Shown: positions 44,072 to 53,214, counted from the first letter of the stretch. The stretch: DNA of 64,000 bases from JAVWJP01 sp036638975 (GCA_036638975.1 JAVWJP010000003.1:1-64000); one strand, 5' to 3'. The notes: generated from the sequence alone by a model not told the origin. Program-made: numbers and translations.

Positions 44072-44201
44072 AATATATATCCTTTCGGCACATGGCAGAA
44101 TAATATTATACTTGTAAAAGTATATTTGTTTTTATCCGTCAATATTCAGCGGAATAATTTATCTTATATTCCTGTTAATTATATAATACTCCTAATTGTA
44201 T

Positions 44202-44228
44202 AATTCGTCACTATTATTTAAAACTTTA
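44202..44228 (-). promoter_or_regulatory. Sigma-D-like promoter of the adhesin-sortase unit
   Basis: TAAAGTTT (44221-44228, - strand), 11 nt, GACGAATT (44202-44209). The -35 box is a full match to the sigma-28 consensus and the spacing is exact; the -10 box matches in its CGA core. The gene starts about 130 nt downstream. Confidence 0.55.
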
Positions 44229-44281
44229 CACGAAAATTTAAAAAAATTCAAGACATTTATGCTTAATAAAGTAAAATATAT

Positions 44282-44317
44282 AAAAAAAAGCGACACCATT
44301 TTTTAAACAGTGCCGCT
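44282..44317 (-). terminator. Terminator after fliS
   Basis: On the - strand AGCGGCACTGTTT pairs with AAATGGTGTCGCT (three wobble pairs), followed by eight T. It separates fliD-fliS from the adhesin unit. Confidence 0.82.
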
Positions 44318-44339
44318 TTTGCGGTTTTATAACAAATTT

Positions 44340-44738
44340 TTAGCCCACACGGTAGCTTTGTGCATTGGTGCTGTCCATGCGCGCAATGCGCTCTCCCTGT
44401 GTAAAAGCATCTTTAAGCTCCTCCACAAGCGGCAGAATATCATCGAGAAGCTTTGTTTCCTTGCGTATATTTGCCGCCACAAGCTGTTCAATGAAAAAAT
44501 CGTAAAGGTCAGCCAAATTAGAGGATATCGGATATTTAAAATCGAGTGTTGCTTTAAGGTAAGTTAAAATGCGCTGTGCCTTTTGCAGTGCTGCGTTTGC
44601 GGTGACAATATTTTTAGAAAGTATGCTGCTTTTGCCTATATTTATTTGTTTTATTGTTTCTTCGTAAAGCTTTATAAGCATTTCTCCGTGTGTCATAGTC
44701 ATTACCGACTGCTCTGTATATCTCTCATATGGATTCAT
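44340..44738 (-). CDS. fliS: Flagellin export chaperone FliS
   Basis: FliS binds the C-terminus of flagellin before export. The 132-residue helical protein has MTHGEMLIKLYEETIKQINI, ANAALQKAQRILTYLKATLD and DLYDFFIEQLVAANIRKETK. I start at ATG 44738 (MNPYERYTEQSV) rather than the TTG two codons before, which is too near the GGGGTGA site. It follows fliD by 18 nt and ends at a terminator. Confidence 0.95.
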   Translation of the reverse strand: MNPYERYTEQSVMTMTHGEMLIKLYEETIKQINIGKSSILSKNIVTANAALQKAQRILTYLKATLDFKYPISSNLADLYDFFIEQLVAANIRKETKLLDDILPLVEELKDAFTQGERIARMDSTNAQSYRVG

Positions 44739-44756
44739 ACCCAATCACCCCTTCTA

Positions 44757-47700
44757 TTAACTTCCACCAAGCTGCTGTGTCAGCCATGAGCTTTGCGTGT
44801 TCATGTTTTGAATCATGCTTTCCATGGTGTTAAACTGCTTCCAGTAACGGTTATATTCTGTAGTATAGGTTCTCTCAAGAGTATCAAGGCTGTCATTTAT
44901 GTTTTTCATTTGCTTATAAATATTACTGCTGGTGTCGGTGTTAGATGAGCCTGCAATGCTTACAAGTGTACCGGGCTTTGTTATAGAAACAAGCGATGCC
45001 CTGTCTATAACGTCCATCATTCCCTTGCTAAGCCCTCCCTGCTCGCTTAAAAACAGCTTTGCAACATCATCTGGTCTTTCAGCTATCATCTTTTTAAGGT
45101 CTGCACCGGCATTTGAAAGGGTAATTTTTCCTGCATCTAAAGGTTCATAGCTCATGTATGTTTTAATGCCCATCTCATAAAGCGCTATGTTTGAATCCTT
45201 GGGCTTCGAGTAAAGAAGACCGCGCATATCTGTCATTACAGCTTCTAGCGCAGGGTCGCGCCGCAGCAGCCCTTCCTTAGATTTCTCGTCCCAGGTCTTA
45301 GCCTCGCTTTCGCTCATGCTCTTGCGCTGCTCAGAGGTAAGCGGCGCATATTCTTTGTAGCTCGGCTCTGCCGAAAGCAATTTATTTATACTTTCTACTA
45401 CCTTGTTGTATTCATCGACAAACTTTTTAAGTCCATCATAAATCTGGTCCGTATCTCGCGTTACGGTAATTGTTTCGGGGATAGGGTTACCGCTTGCATC
45501 GTCCTTGCGGGTTGTCGCCAAAAGCTCGAAGCTAAGGTCATCGTAGGTAAAAACGTTGCTGTTGCGCTCTACTTCTACACCGTTTACGCTTAACACTGCG
45601 TTTTGTCCGGCTGTGTCTAAAAAAGCATTCGCATCTGTTGACATAGCACCGTTTCCAAGCGAAAGCTTATCGCCCGCAAAAAGAGCCTTGCTGTTTTCTC
45701 CTGTTACCGCTATCTCCATGGGTATATCCACACCAAAAAGCCTAAAACGCCCCGGTGGGTCGTCAAAAGCCGCTGTGCCATATGTGCCCGGCTTTGGCTT
45801 TGGTACTTCTGTAGAAGTTGCCTCTGCTGCACGAAGCGACGTGTTTATTGCAGCTTGCATACTCTCAACAGTACCGTTTTCTCCGCCGAAATCGGCGAGG
45901 GTAAGCTTTAAGCTTTGCTTGTTTGCGCCTGTACCTATTGTAAGGTTCATAGCAAAATCTGCACCAAGACCCAGCTCTGAAAGCTTTGTTGTACCTTTAG
46001 CCGCGCTGTCGGTGCTTGCGTCCGCCTTAAAGCCCAAAAGCCGCGCCGTTTCGCTGCTGGTGACCGTCACGTTATAATCGCGCGAAGACTTAATTGTCAA
46101 AATGTCGTTGTTTGCGCTGTCCTTGCCCACAGTAAGAGAAACATTTGCAACACCATTTGCGTCCTTGCCATATTCTGTTTCTAAGTCTTTATTTACTGCC
46201 GCAGCAAGGCTTGCCGCCGTGTATTCTTCGTAAACAGGCTTGCCCTCTGCATCTAGTATGGGCTTGCCGTCAACGTCTTTTTTCTCGTTTTTTGCAAGAT
46301 TCACCATAAGGTTTTTGCCATTGACGTTAAACATAACACTTCCGCCGACAAAGGCTGTGCTCTTTAATGGGTCCGGCGGTGTGGCGGTGTCAAGTGTCTT
46401 TAAAAAGTTAGCTGCATCATAGCTGCCTGTAATGTCTGCGTGTGCCGTAAGGGCTTCTCCGCCGACGGAATTGCCTCCGGCTACAGCGCTGCTGCCAAAC
46501 AGCGCAGACAGCAGGTTGCCCTCGGTCTGCGACATTGTTATGCCCACGCCCGCTCCGCTTTGCTTTGCCTCTATAACAAATTTGTCGTCAGAGCGCGAAT
46601 AGCTTATTTTAACGTTTGCGTCACTGTTGTTAATCTCGTTCATTATAGAGCCCAAGGTACGGTCTGTGGTTACGTTAAAGTCTACTCCATTTATTTTAAA
46701 GCTTTGGTTCTTGCCCGAAAGATTCTCTTTAAAATTTATATTCTTCAAGTACATATCGGTATTAATTTTGTTTGACTGCCCGTTTTTTATCCCAAGCGCG
46801 TCCATAACGGAATTCGGTCCTTGCAAAATAATCTGGCTGCTGGAAGACTTTGTCGAAAGGCTTATTTTATCGCCCGTATTATTAACCACTATTTCGGGCC
46901 CAAACGCCTTGTCCAAAGAGCTTTGCAGGCTTGCCACAACCTCGCCTGCATTCTTAGAATTGTAACTGAAGCTAATGTCTTTTTTTACTCCGTTAAGGTC
47001 AACAGAGAGTTTAGGGTTAAGCACAGACAGGTTGATTTTTGATTTTATAATGCCCGACTCAGAGCCTATTGTGGTTTGGTCTGTGGCACCAAAAATTCTT
47101 GTGCCTGTTCCGCTTATTTTTATAGCCTCGGCAACGCCGTCCTTGCCGGTTGCCGTAAAGCTCATTGCACCGTTTTCAAAAACCGCCTTAACGGTTTTAT
47201 CCATACCTTTAAAAAGCTCTGCAAATTTAGTGTTAAGTATCTCGGTAGCTTCTGCATTGCCCTTACCCGCTATAAGTAAGTTTACATCATCTATAGTTAC
47301 TTTTTTGTCGCCTACGGTTATATCCATGCTTGTTTTTACAGCTTCCTTTGCAAGCTCCAACGATTTTGCATTAAAAGTGCCCTCTAAGCCCGCTGTAGCG
47401 GCGTTGGCAGATTTTTTACTCGTTGCCCGCGCCAGCTGCTTAATATAATCTACATTTGTAATACCTGTTTTTGAATTTGTATTAGCCGTAATTTTAAACG
47501 CACTTGATGAGCTTTTTGCAGCCATAGTGTTGAAAAAGCTTGAGGAGTACATATTTTTATCGCCCATCGCACCTGTAAACTCGAAGAACGAGCTTTTGAA
47601 CGCGCGAAGCTGCGCACTTACCGAGCGGTACATCTCCTGCTTGTAGGTAAGCTGCGCTTTTTTAGATTTTGTATTATCTATTTTGCTTTGTGTACCTTTA

Positions 47701-47789
47701 AGCAATGCGTCTACCATCGACTGCGTATCCATACCCGACGCTAGCCCGGAAAGACCGTGGCTGGACGATGATAATGAATTGATGGCCAT
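44757..47789 (-). CDS. fliD: Filament cap protein FliD, unusually long
   Basis: FliD caps the filament and helps flagellin fold. The N-terminal signature SHGLSGLASGMDTQSMVDAL (residues 9-28) and the C-terminal part (TDQIYDGLKKFVDEYNKVVE, GLLRRDPALEAVMTDMRGLL, ERPDDVAKLFLSEQGGLSKG, and a coiled final 60 residues) are typical. At 1010 residues it is about twice the Bacillus protein; extra beta-rich domains occupy roughly 150-730. Start ATG 47789 with AAGGAG upstream. These outer domains would be exposed at the filament tip. Confidence 0.93.
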   Translation of the reverse strand: MAINSLSSSSHGLSGLASGMDTQSMVDALLKGTQSKIDNTKSKKAQLTYKQEMYRSVSAQLRAFKSSFFEFTGAMGDKNMYSSSFFNTMAAKSSSSAFKITANTNSKTGITNVDYIKQLARATSKKSANAATAGLEGTFNAKSLELAKEAVKTSMDITVGDKKVTIDDVNLLIAGKGNAEATEILNTKFAELFKGMDKTVKAVFENGAMSFTATGKDGVAEAIKISGTGTRIFGATDQTTIGSESGIIKSKINLSVLNPKLSVDLNGVKKDISFSYNSKNAGEVVASLQSSLDKAFGPEIVVNNTGDKISLSTKSSSSQIILQGPNSVMDALGIKNGQSNKINTDMYLKNINFKENLSGKNQSFKINGVDFNVTTDRTLGSIMNEINNSDANVKISYSRSDDKFVIEAKQSGAGVGITMSQTEGNLLSALFGSSAVAGGNSVGGEALTAHADITGSYDAANFLKTLDTATPPDPLKSTAFVGGSVMFNVNGKNLMVNLAKNEKKDVDGKPILDAEGKPVYEEYTAASLAAAVNKDLETEYGKDANGVANVSLTVGKDSANNDILTIKSSRDYNVTVTSSETARLLGFKADASTDSAAKGTTKLSELGLGADFAMNLTIGTGANKQSLKLTLADFGGENGTVESMQAAINTSLRAAEATSTEVPKPKPGTYGTAAFDDPPGRFRLFGVDIPMEIAVTGENSKALFAGDKLSLGNGAMSTDANAFLDTAGQNAVLSVNGVEVERNSNVFTYDDLSFELLATTRKDDASGNPIPETITVTRDTDQIYDGLKKFVDEYNKVVESINKLLSAEPSYKEYAPLTSEQRKSMSESEAKTWDEKSKEGLLRRDPALEAVMTDMRGLLYSKPKDSNIALYEMGIKTYMSYEPLDAGKITLSNAGADLKKMIAERPDDVAKLFLSEQGGLSKGMMDVIDRASLVSITKPGTLVSIAGSSNTDTSSNIYKQMKNINDSLDTLERTYTTEYNRYWKQFNTMESMIQNMNTQSSWLTQQLGGS

Positions 47790-47908
47790 AATAACACTCC
47801 TTTTCTTCCGGCGGCTTTTGTTTTTTATTTTGCCCGCGCCCACAACGCCGGTGCACACACGGGGGATAATTTATTTTTTTGCTTTATTTTTATTTCCTCT
47901 ATTAGTAT

Positions 47909-47935
47909 CTATCGACACTTTTTTAAAAAAATAAC
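47909..47935 (-). promoter_or_regulatory. Sigma-D-like promoter of fliD-fliS
   Basis: GTCGATAG (47909-47916, - strand) is a good sigma-D -10 box; 11 nt upstream lies a weaker GTTATTTT (47928-47935). The leader to the fliD ATG is about 115 nt. Confidence 0.5.
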
Positions 47936-47990
47936 CCTTGTTTTAATTATTTTTAAAATTTTTATATTATAATGCGGGCAACTGCATTTG

Positions 47991-48470
47991 TCACACCTTG
48001 TCGTATTTTTCGCCCAAAACTGTTCCGTTTTGCGGGTGAGAAGCAATGCCGCTTAAATATTTTGCTATTTTAGGTATGTTATGAGATTTTTTAATTTTAA
48101 CAAGCAGCTCATCTCTCTGCTGCTGCATACGCTTAATTATTGCGGGTTCTTGTGCCGATATTTGTTTTATCAGTGCAAAAACCTCTTGTGAGGCTGCAAA
48201 AACAGCTTTTGTGTCCTCGCCTGAAGCACCGCCGCACGCAGACGGCTGCAACGCCCTGTGCAGCTCTGCGGCGTTTTTTGCTCCGTCACAGCACTCTGTT
48301 ATTCTAAAGGTAATTTTATCTATTTTATTTGCTAACTGCTCTCTTTTTGTGATATAATCTTCTATAGTGTCAACAGATGCCTGCACCATCTCATCTGTAC
48401 ATTTTTTATATTCTGTAAACAGCGCTTTTTTTTCTTTTAAAAGCCCTATTATTTCTTCCTCGGTATTCAT
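47991..48470 (-). CDS. Small helical protein upstream of fliD, possible FliT/FlgN-type chaperone
   Basis: A 159-residue, mostly helical protein rich in Glu and Lys (EEEIIGLLKEKKALFTEYKK, EDYITKREQLANKIDKITFR, AIIKRMQQQRDELLVKIKKS). I recognise no family motif. Size, helix content and position before fliD fit an export chaperone of the FliT or FlgN type, but FlgN is already assigned at 53249. Start chosen at ATG 48470; an ATG three codons earlier is possible. Confidence 0.5.
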   Translation of the reverse strand: MNTEEEIIGLLKEKKALFTEYKKCTDEMVQASVDTIEDYITKREQLANKIDKITFRITECCDGAKNAAELHRALQPSACGGASGEDTKAVFAASQEVFALIKQISAQEPAIIKRMQQQRDELLVKIKKSHNIPKIAKYLSGIASHPQNGTVLGEKYDKV

Positions 48471-48556
48471 GCTTATCATCCGTTCTGCCGCTTTGACGGC
48501 CTTATTGTTTTTATATTGTATCGCATTTATTTTACAGAAAGGGAGAAAGCCAAATT

Positions 48557-49171
48557 ATGGTACCTATTTATTTTTCTGCCTCGCTTGAAACCGACACTAA
48601 GCAGGTTTTAGAAATAGGCGAAGCCTGTGTTTCTGAAACAGACGACGCCATAACCTTTACCAGTGGCTTTGTGCCGCTTATAAAGCTTGGCACTACCGTC
48701 CACATCACGCGCGTTTTGGGCGGGCACGAGCTTAACCGTTTCGTCGGCAAGGTTTATCTTTCATCAAGCAAGCTTTTACAAATTGTGGGCGTAGAGCACG
48801 AGCTTATATGCGATATGCGCAGGCTTTTTTCTGTAAACGAGCTTGCATCTACCAGCCTTGTCTTAGCGCCAAAGGCATCGGCAGACTTTACACCGCAAAA
48901 AGCCGAAAGTATTTTTGGTGTAGTGCGGTATCTTTCTATGAACATAATAAAAATATTCTCTATGGAATATATCCCCGACGGGCAATATCTTGTATTCTCG
49001 CTGGATACCCCCGGCATAAAGCTTACAAATATGCTTGTGCAGGTGCGCGAACGCGTACTTTTAAAGCGCAATGCAGCCCTGCATATATGCACGGTGGTAA
49101 AACCCAGCCACGAAAACGGAATGGCACTTGCGGCTTATTCGGTGCGCAAAAAACAAAATTCTCTCAACTGA
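48557..49171 (+). CDS. Unknown protein, possible degenerate PilZ/YcgR-like fold
   Basis: This 204-residue protein is the only + strand gene inside the - strand flagellar block between cheB and parA. It shows two beta-rich halves. The first (FVPLIKLGTTVHITRVLGG, NRFVGKVYLSSSKLLQIVGV) resembles a YcgR N-terminal barrel. The second (IIKIFSMEYIPDGQYLVFSL, VQVRERVLLKRNAALHICTV) follows PilZ strand spacing but lacks the RxxxR and N/DxSxxG binding motifs. If real, it would be a non-binding PilZ relative. The evidence is pattern only. A weak TTGACG box lies upstream at 48493; start ATG with GGGAG some 12 nt before. Confidence 0.5.
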   Translation: MVPIYFSASLETDTKQVLEIGEACVSETDDAITFTSGFVPLIKLGTTVHITRVLGGHELNRFVGKVYLSSSKLLQIVGVEHELICDMRRLFSVNELASTSLVLAPKASADFTPQKAESIFGVVRYLSMNIIKIFSMEYIPDGQYLVFSLDTPGIKLTNMLVQVRERVLLKRNAALHICTVVKPSHENGMALAAYSVRKKQNSLN

Positions 49172-49174
49172 TAA

Positions 49175-49420
49175 TTACTCGTTTGGCAATTTTGCCTTTT
49201 TAAAGCTTTGTGCAAGCTCGCGCAGCAGCTGAGAATTTACATTTTCTGTTGCCTGCTTGTTGGTGCTTAGGGTTTGGTACAGCTCCTCGCGCAAAACCGT
49301 CATGCTTTTGGGCGCTTCTATGCCTATTTTAATTTTGTCACCAATAAGCTCAACTACCGTTATCTTTATATCGTCGCCTATATAAACACTTTCTCCCGCT
49401 TTTCTGCTTAAAACAAGCAT
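49175..49420 (-). CDS. csrA: Carbon storage/translation regulator CsrA
   Basis: CsrA binds GGA-containing mRNA hairpins, in Bacillus mainly the flagellin leader. The 81-residue product has MLVLSRKAGESVYIGDDIKI, TVVELIGDKIKIGIEAPKSM and VLREELYQ, with the RNA-contacting Arg residues near positions 6 and 44. A short extra C-terminal tail (about 20 residues) is present. The start overlaps the fliW stop (TAATG). The flagellin leader in this window has matching sites. Confidence 0.97.
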   Translation of the reverse strand: MLVLSRKAGESVYIGDDIKITVVELIGDKIKIGIEAPKSMTVLREELYQTLSTNKQATENVNSQLLRELAQSFKKAKLPNE

Positions 49421-49863
49421 TATTTCGCCCCCTCTGTTTGTGGCACCAGTCTTGCCTTTATAGGGTAATTTTCATCAAGTATAACCTGTGAAGCAAGCTT
49501 ATTTTTAGGGTTGAGCACCACAGGGCTTTTAAGGTTTACGGTGGCATCTATAAAATGCTCCGGCACCACCGTTATAAGGCGGAACACAGGCTCGTCATCA
49601 CCGTAAAGCTTTAGTTCAATGCGTGTTTCTGCGCTTAAATGCGGAGCATAATCGGTAATACCGACAGTTTCTGCATCTGTAAGTATAAAGCAAACGTCTT
49701 TTGCTTTGACAGATTGCAGCCACATAAATGGTAAGCCTATATCATCATCATAGAGTAAAACATACTCTTTATATTCTTCAAAGCCATAAATTCCGGTACA
49801 AAATGTTATTATTTCCTTTTCGTCTATCTCAAGTGCGCCAAAATTTCTTGTTTCTATCTTCAT
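49420..49863 (-). CDS. fliW: Flagellar assembly factor FliW
   Basis: FliW binds CsrA and flagellin in turn, so flagellin translation is tied to export. The 147-residue protein has NFGALEIDEKEIITFCTGIY, GFEEYKEYVLLYDD, FMWLQSV and a C-terminal PKNKLASQVILDENYPIKAR, all FliW features. It precedes csrA with overlapping codons, the standard pair. Confidence 0.96.
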   Translation of the reverse strand: MKIETRNFGALEIDEKEIITFCTGIYGFEEYKEYVLLYDDDIGLPFMWLQSVKAKDVCFILTDAETVGITDYAPHLSAETRIELKLYGDDEPVFRLITVVPEHFIDATVNLKSPVVLNPKNKLASQVILDENYPIKARLVPQTEGAK

Positions 49864-49918
49864 TTTTTAACCATTCCTTCTCGCAGCAGCTTTCTCTGCG
49901 CTTTTTATAAATTTTACA

Positions 49919-49953
49919 AACAGCTATGCTCGGTGATACCTTGCATAGCTGTT
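49919..49953 (-). promoter_or_regulatory. Perfect 11-bp hairpin upstream of fliW-csrA
   Basis: AACAGCTATGC (49919-49929) and GCATAGCTGTT (49943-49953) form a stem just after the DUF6470 gene. A weak AT-rich tail follows on either strand. It may be a leaky terminator that lowers fliW-csrA expression relative to flgK-flgL. Confidence 0.55.
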
Positions 49954-49967
49954 ATTTTATATTTATC

Positions 49968-50567
49968 TCAGGCTTGTGCTTTAAAATTAGGGTCGGCACT
50001 TGGCGGCGCATAAACAGGTCCTCCCAGGTATTCTATCTGCACAGACGGATATTGTGTAATATTCATCGAAACAGACGACGGAACAAACTCCATTTGAGGT
50101 CTTGCTATATTCCAATCAATGCTGAGGTTTACAGGCGTATAGTTTATATCAAGGCTGCTTGGCTGCCAAGATATATTTATAGGGCTTAGCGGAACCAGTA
50201 CGACATCTGCCTGCGCATACTTTGCAAGCTTTGAGAGTGCCGCATCGGCAACAGTAACGCCCTTGTACGCCTGCATCATCTGGTTGCCCACTTCAGCGTA
50301 ATCGGCTGTTGCCTGCATAGCCATTTGTACGCCTTTCTGCCCTTGCTCCTTAGCAAAATCGACAGGATTTTTAAGCCCCATGCTGCTGCGGCGCTCTACA
50401 GAGTCCATCTGCACCTTAACCTGCTCCTGCTTCATCTCCAAGGTACCTCCGCTGCGCGAAACGTTCATTTGCGGCGGCTGATATGGAGCTGCTTGCAGCT
50501 TTGCGGGCTGAACGCTTCTTTCGTAGCGCATAGGCTTTGAAGTTATGCGAATAAGTAACTGTGCCAT
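49968..50567 (-). CDS. DUF6470 family flagellar-locus protein (YviE-like)
   Basis: The 199-residue product starts LLIRITSKPMRYERSVQPAK and has a Gln/Met-rich middle. It ends in a beta-rich part (PINISWQPSSLDINYTPVNL, SIDWNIARPQMEFVPSSVSM). This family (YviE in Bacillus) sits between flgL and fliW in many Firmicutes. Function is unknown. Confidence 0.85.
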   Translation of the reverse strand: MAQLLIRITSKPMRYERSVQPAKLQAAPYQPPQMNVSRSGGTLEMKQEQVKVQMDSVERRSSMGLKNPVDFAKEQGQKGVQMAMQATADYAEVGNQMMQAYKGVTVADAALSKLAKYAQADVVLVPLSPINISWQPSSLDINYTPVNLSIDWNIARPQMEFVPSSVSMNITQYPSVQIEYLGGPVYAPPSADPNFKAQA

Positions 50568-50598
50568 GTTATCACCTCTGGTATTAAGTCAAACCGAC

Positions 50599-51648
50599 CT
50601 AACGCAAGAAATCGAATATAGAGGTCGGTAAAATCTTGGCACCCATCTGCAAGGTAACCATCCACGACATCTCGTAGTCCTTGTTGTAGATAGATTCTTC
50701 TTGAATGGGAACCGCTTCCAAGTCGTTTTGTATCTTTTGCAAAGAAAATGTGCTGTTGCCCAGTCGCTCGTCAATTTGCTCTATATATGCCGTCCTTGTG
50801 CCTATAGTAGAAAGGTGCATAAGAAGCTGGTCCGATTGCTCGTTCATGGATTTTAAGTTTTGCCCAAGCTCTGTGCTGTTACCGTCGCGCAGGTTTTGCG
50901 CTATGCTGCCTAAAATACCGTAAAGGTTATTTGGCGAGCCGTTTTCTGTTTTGCCAAAGCCCAGCGACTCAACGCCGGAAACCGAATATTCAAGGGCTGT
51001 TCTGGGGTCAACATATCCGTTTTTAACGGTAAAGCCCAAGCCTATGTCCAAATAGTTTTTGCTGTTGTAGGGTATCTCTTTAAAGCCACCCGGGGCAGTG
51101 GCGTCCGCTACCATAACTTTTCCGGTATTAACGCCTGTTCCTTTCACCATATCATCTACTATAGTGCCGTTGTACATCAGCTGTTTTCCGTCTGCACCGC
51201 CTAAGGTGTACGGGGCAGAGCCGTCTTTATTGCCCGCCGCACCAAAGATATATTTGTCACCGAAGCGCGAGTTGCTTACCTGAAGAATTTGGTCCTGTAG
51301 GGTTTCTATCTCGCGGGCAATTTTCTCTTTTTCCTCAGGTGCCATAGTTCCGTTTAAGCCCTGTACTGTAAGTGCAGCTACATTTTGCGTAATTTTGTTT
51401 ATAGACTGCATACTGTCCTCTATCATTGTAAACTTGCCCTTTGCATCGCGCACATTACTTTTATAAACCTCGTTATTTGTAAGCTGTACACGCACACGAA
51501 GCGCACGGCTTGCGTCTGCAACGTTCTCTGACGCAGTGTTAAACTTGCGCTGAGAAGACATACGTTCGTTAGATTTGGAAAGATTCGTCATGTTGTTATT
51601 TAAGTTTTTTAAGTAGTTTCGTGTAAGCATATTATGTGTTACGCGCAT
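50599..51648 (-). CDS. flgL: Hook-filament junction protein FlgL
   Basis: FlgL (HAP3) links hook and filament. The 349-residue product has the flagellin-like N-terminus (RVTHNMLTRNYLKNLNNNMT, LSKSNERMSSQRKFNTASEN) and a C-terminal helix (LLMHLSTIGTRTAYIEQIDE). A variable middle occupies about 140-240. It follows flgK by 30 nt and shares its unit. Confidence 0.94.
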   Translation of the reverse strand: MRVTHNMLTRNYLKNLNNNMTNLSKSNERMSSQRKFNTASENVADASRALRVRVQLTNNEVYKSNVRDAKGKFTMIEDSMQSINKITQNVAALTVQGLNGTMAPEEKEKIAREIETLQDQILQVSNSRFGDKYIFGAAGNKDGSAPYTLGGADGKQLMYNGTIVDDMVKGTGVNTGKVMVADATAPGGFKEIPYNSKNYLDIGLGFTVKNGYVDPRTALEYSVSGVESLGFGKTENGSPNNLYGILGSIAQNLRDGNSTELGQNLKSMNEQSDQLLMHLSTIGTRTAYIEQIDERLGNSTFSLQKIQNDLEAVPIQEESIYNKDYEMSWMVTLQMGAKILPTSIFDFLR

Positions 51649-51678
51649 TTCTTCATCTCCCGCCTAATTATTCGTACT

Positions 51679-53214
51679 TTACCTGCCAACAAGCCCCGTT
51701 TTATTTATAAGCACATCAAGTGCCTCGTCAAGTGCTGTCATAAGCCGCCCCATAGAGTTATATGCCTTTGTATATTGCATCATGTCAACGCCGTCTTCCT
51801 CTTGCGAAACACCGGATATACCCGATATTTGGTCTAAAAGACTGTTTGCTATATCTACAGATGCCTCTTGCCTTGCAGTTGCAGCCGAAAGCTGGTTGCC
51901 CAAGGTAGCCGCACTGTAAAACTTGACATAATCGTTGAAGTTGCCCTTAAATTCGCCAAAATCGAGCTTTTTTGTAAAGCTGTCAAACACCGATGATAAA
52001 AACTTTGTGCTGTCCTTGCCCTCGCCTTTTTCGTGCACATTTTTTGTAATGTACTCCGGGTCGGACTGCCAATCGGCGCTTATGCCTATGCCGCCCGCCG
52101 TGCGCTCGCTGCTGTCTTTAAAGGTAAAAAGCTGCTTATAGCCTTTAAACTTATACGCATCAGGGTTAGGCTGTCCATTGGGCAGAAGCTCCGGCTCATA
52201 CTCTTTTATGGCGCTGTTAAAGGTGTCGGCTATTACTGTGGCAAACTTGTTTATTTTGTCGCGGTAATAAAGTATGCCCTTGTCAAAGCCCTCTCCGCGT
52301 ATGGGTGCACCCTCGCTGCCACGCCCGTTTAGCATTTCTACAGCCGATTTAAGCGAGCCGCCGTATATTTCTATGGGCTTGCCCGTAGACTGCCAGTTTA
52401 CAGAAACCGTTTTGTTTTGCTGGTCGGTTACAAGGTCCATAAACTCGTTGCTTTCGTCGTCAACCACCACTTTACCGCCCATTGTAACTGTAACCGTGCC
52501 GTTTCCGTTTTGCTTAACTTCTACATCGGCATAAAGCGCCAGCTTATCTAAAAGTACATTGCGCTGGTCTAAAAGCTCGTTTGGTCCGTAATACTCGTTG
52601 CCCGGCTTTGCCGAGTTAAAAACCTCGCGCTTTATAATGCCGTTCATGTCGGCTATGTTTTTTAAGGTTGAGTTTACTTCGTTTACTTCTACGCCTAAGT
52701 CGAAGCGCTGCTGCTCCCAAACATTGGCAAGCTTGTTGTCAAACTCACGCAAAGCCTGTGTTACTGTGTTTGCCGCGCCCAAAATACCATTGCTGTTTAC
52801 AGCAGAAAGCCCGTCCTCCTGCATTATTTTAAATGATTTTTCAAAATTAGCTATGGCATCGGACATCGGTGACGGGTTTATATCGTTAAGTGTAGTTTCT
52901 ATGTCTGTCAATGCCTCGTGAAGCTTGTTGTAATAGCCGACATCTGCCGATTGCTCACGGAAACGTTTATCTAAAAACGGGTCGCGTATCTGCGACACAC
53001 CGTTTACGTTTACGCCCTGCCCCGCTAAGGTAGAGGTCTTTGACGTAAAGCGCGCGTAACGGCTGGTTACACCCAAAGAAACTAAGTCTACGCGCTGACG
53101 TGTATAGCCGGTAACGCCTATATTACCAAGGTTATTACCGACAATGTCAAGCGCCTTTTGGTTTGCCATAAGCCCTCTCGTTGCCGATTCAAAACCCATA
53201 AATGTCGGTCTCAT
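51679..53214 (-). CDS. flgK: Hook-filament junction protein FlgK
   Basis: FlgK (HAP1) is the other junction protein. The 511-residue product has GFESATRGLMANQKALDIVG, NNLGNIGVTGYTRQRV, LDKRFREQSADVGYYNKLHE and the C-terminal LDQISGISGVSQEEDGVDMM, QYTKAYNSMGRLMTALDEAL. Ribosome site GGGGG. The order flgM-flgN-flgK-flgL is conserved. Confidence 0.96.
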   Translation of the reverse strand: MRPTFMGFESATRGLMANQKALDIVGNNLGNIGVTGYTRQRVDLVSLGVTSRYARFTSKTSTLAGQGVNVNGVSQIRDPFLDKRFREQSADVGYYNKLHEALTDIETTLNDINPSPMSDAIANFEKSFKIMQEDGLSAVNSNGILGAANTVTQALREFDNKLANVWEQQRFDLGVEVNEVNSTLKNIADMNGIIKREVFNSAKPGNEYYGPNELLDQRNVLLDKLALYADVEVKQNGNGTVTVTMGGKVVVDDESNEFMDLVTDQQNKTVSVNWQSTGKPIEIYGGSLKSAVEMLNGRGSEGAPIRGEGFDKGILYYRDKINKFATVIADTFNSAIKEYEPELLPNGQPNPDAYKFKGYKQLFTFKDSSERTAGGIGISADWQSDPEYITKNVHEKGEGKDSTKFLSSVFDSFTKKLDFGEFKGNFNDYVKFYSAATLGNQLSAATARQEASVDIANSLLDQISGISGVSQEEDGVDMMQYTKAYNSMGRLMTALDEALDVLINKTGLVGR

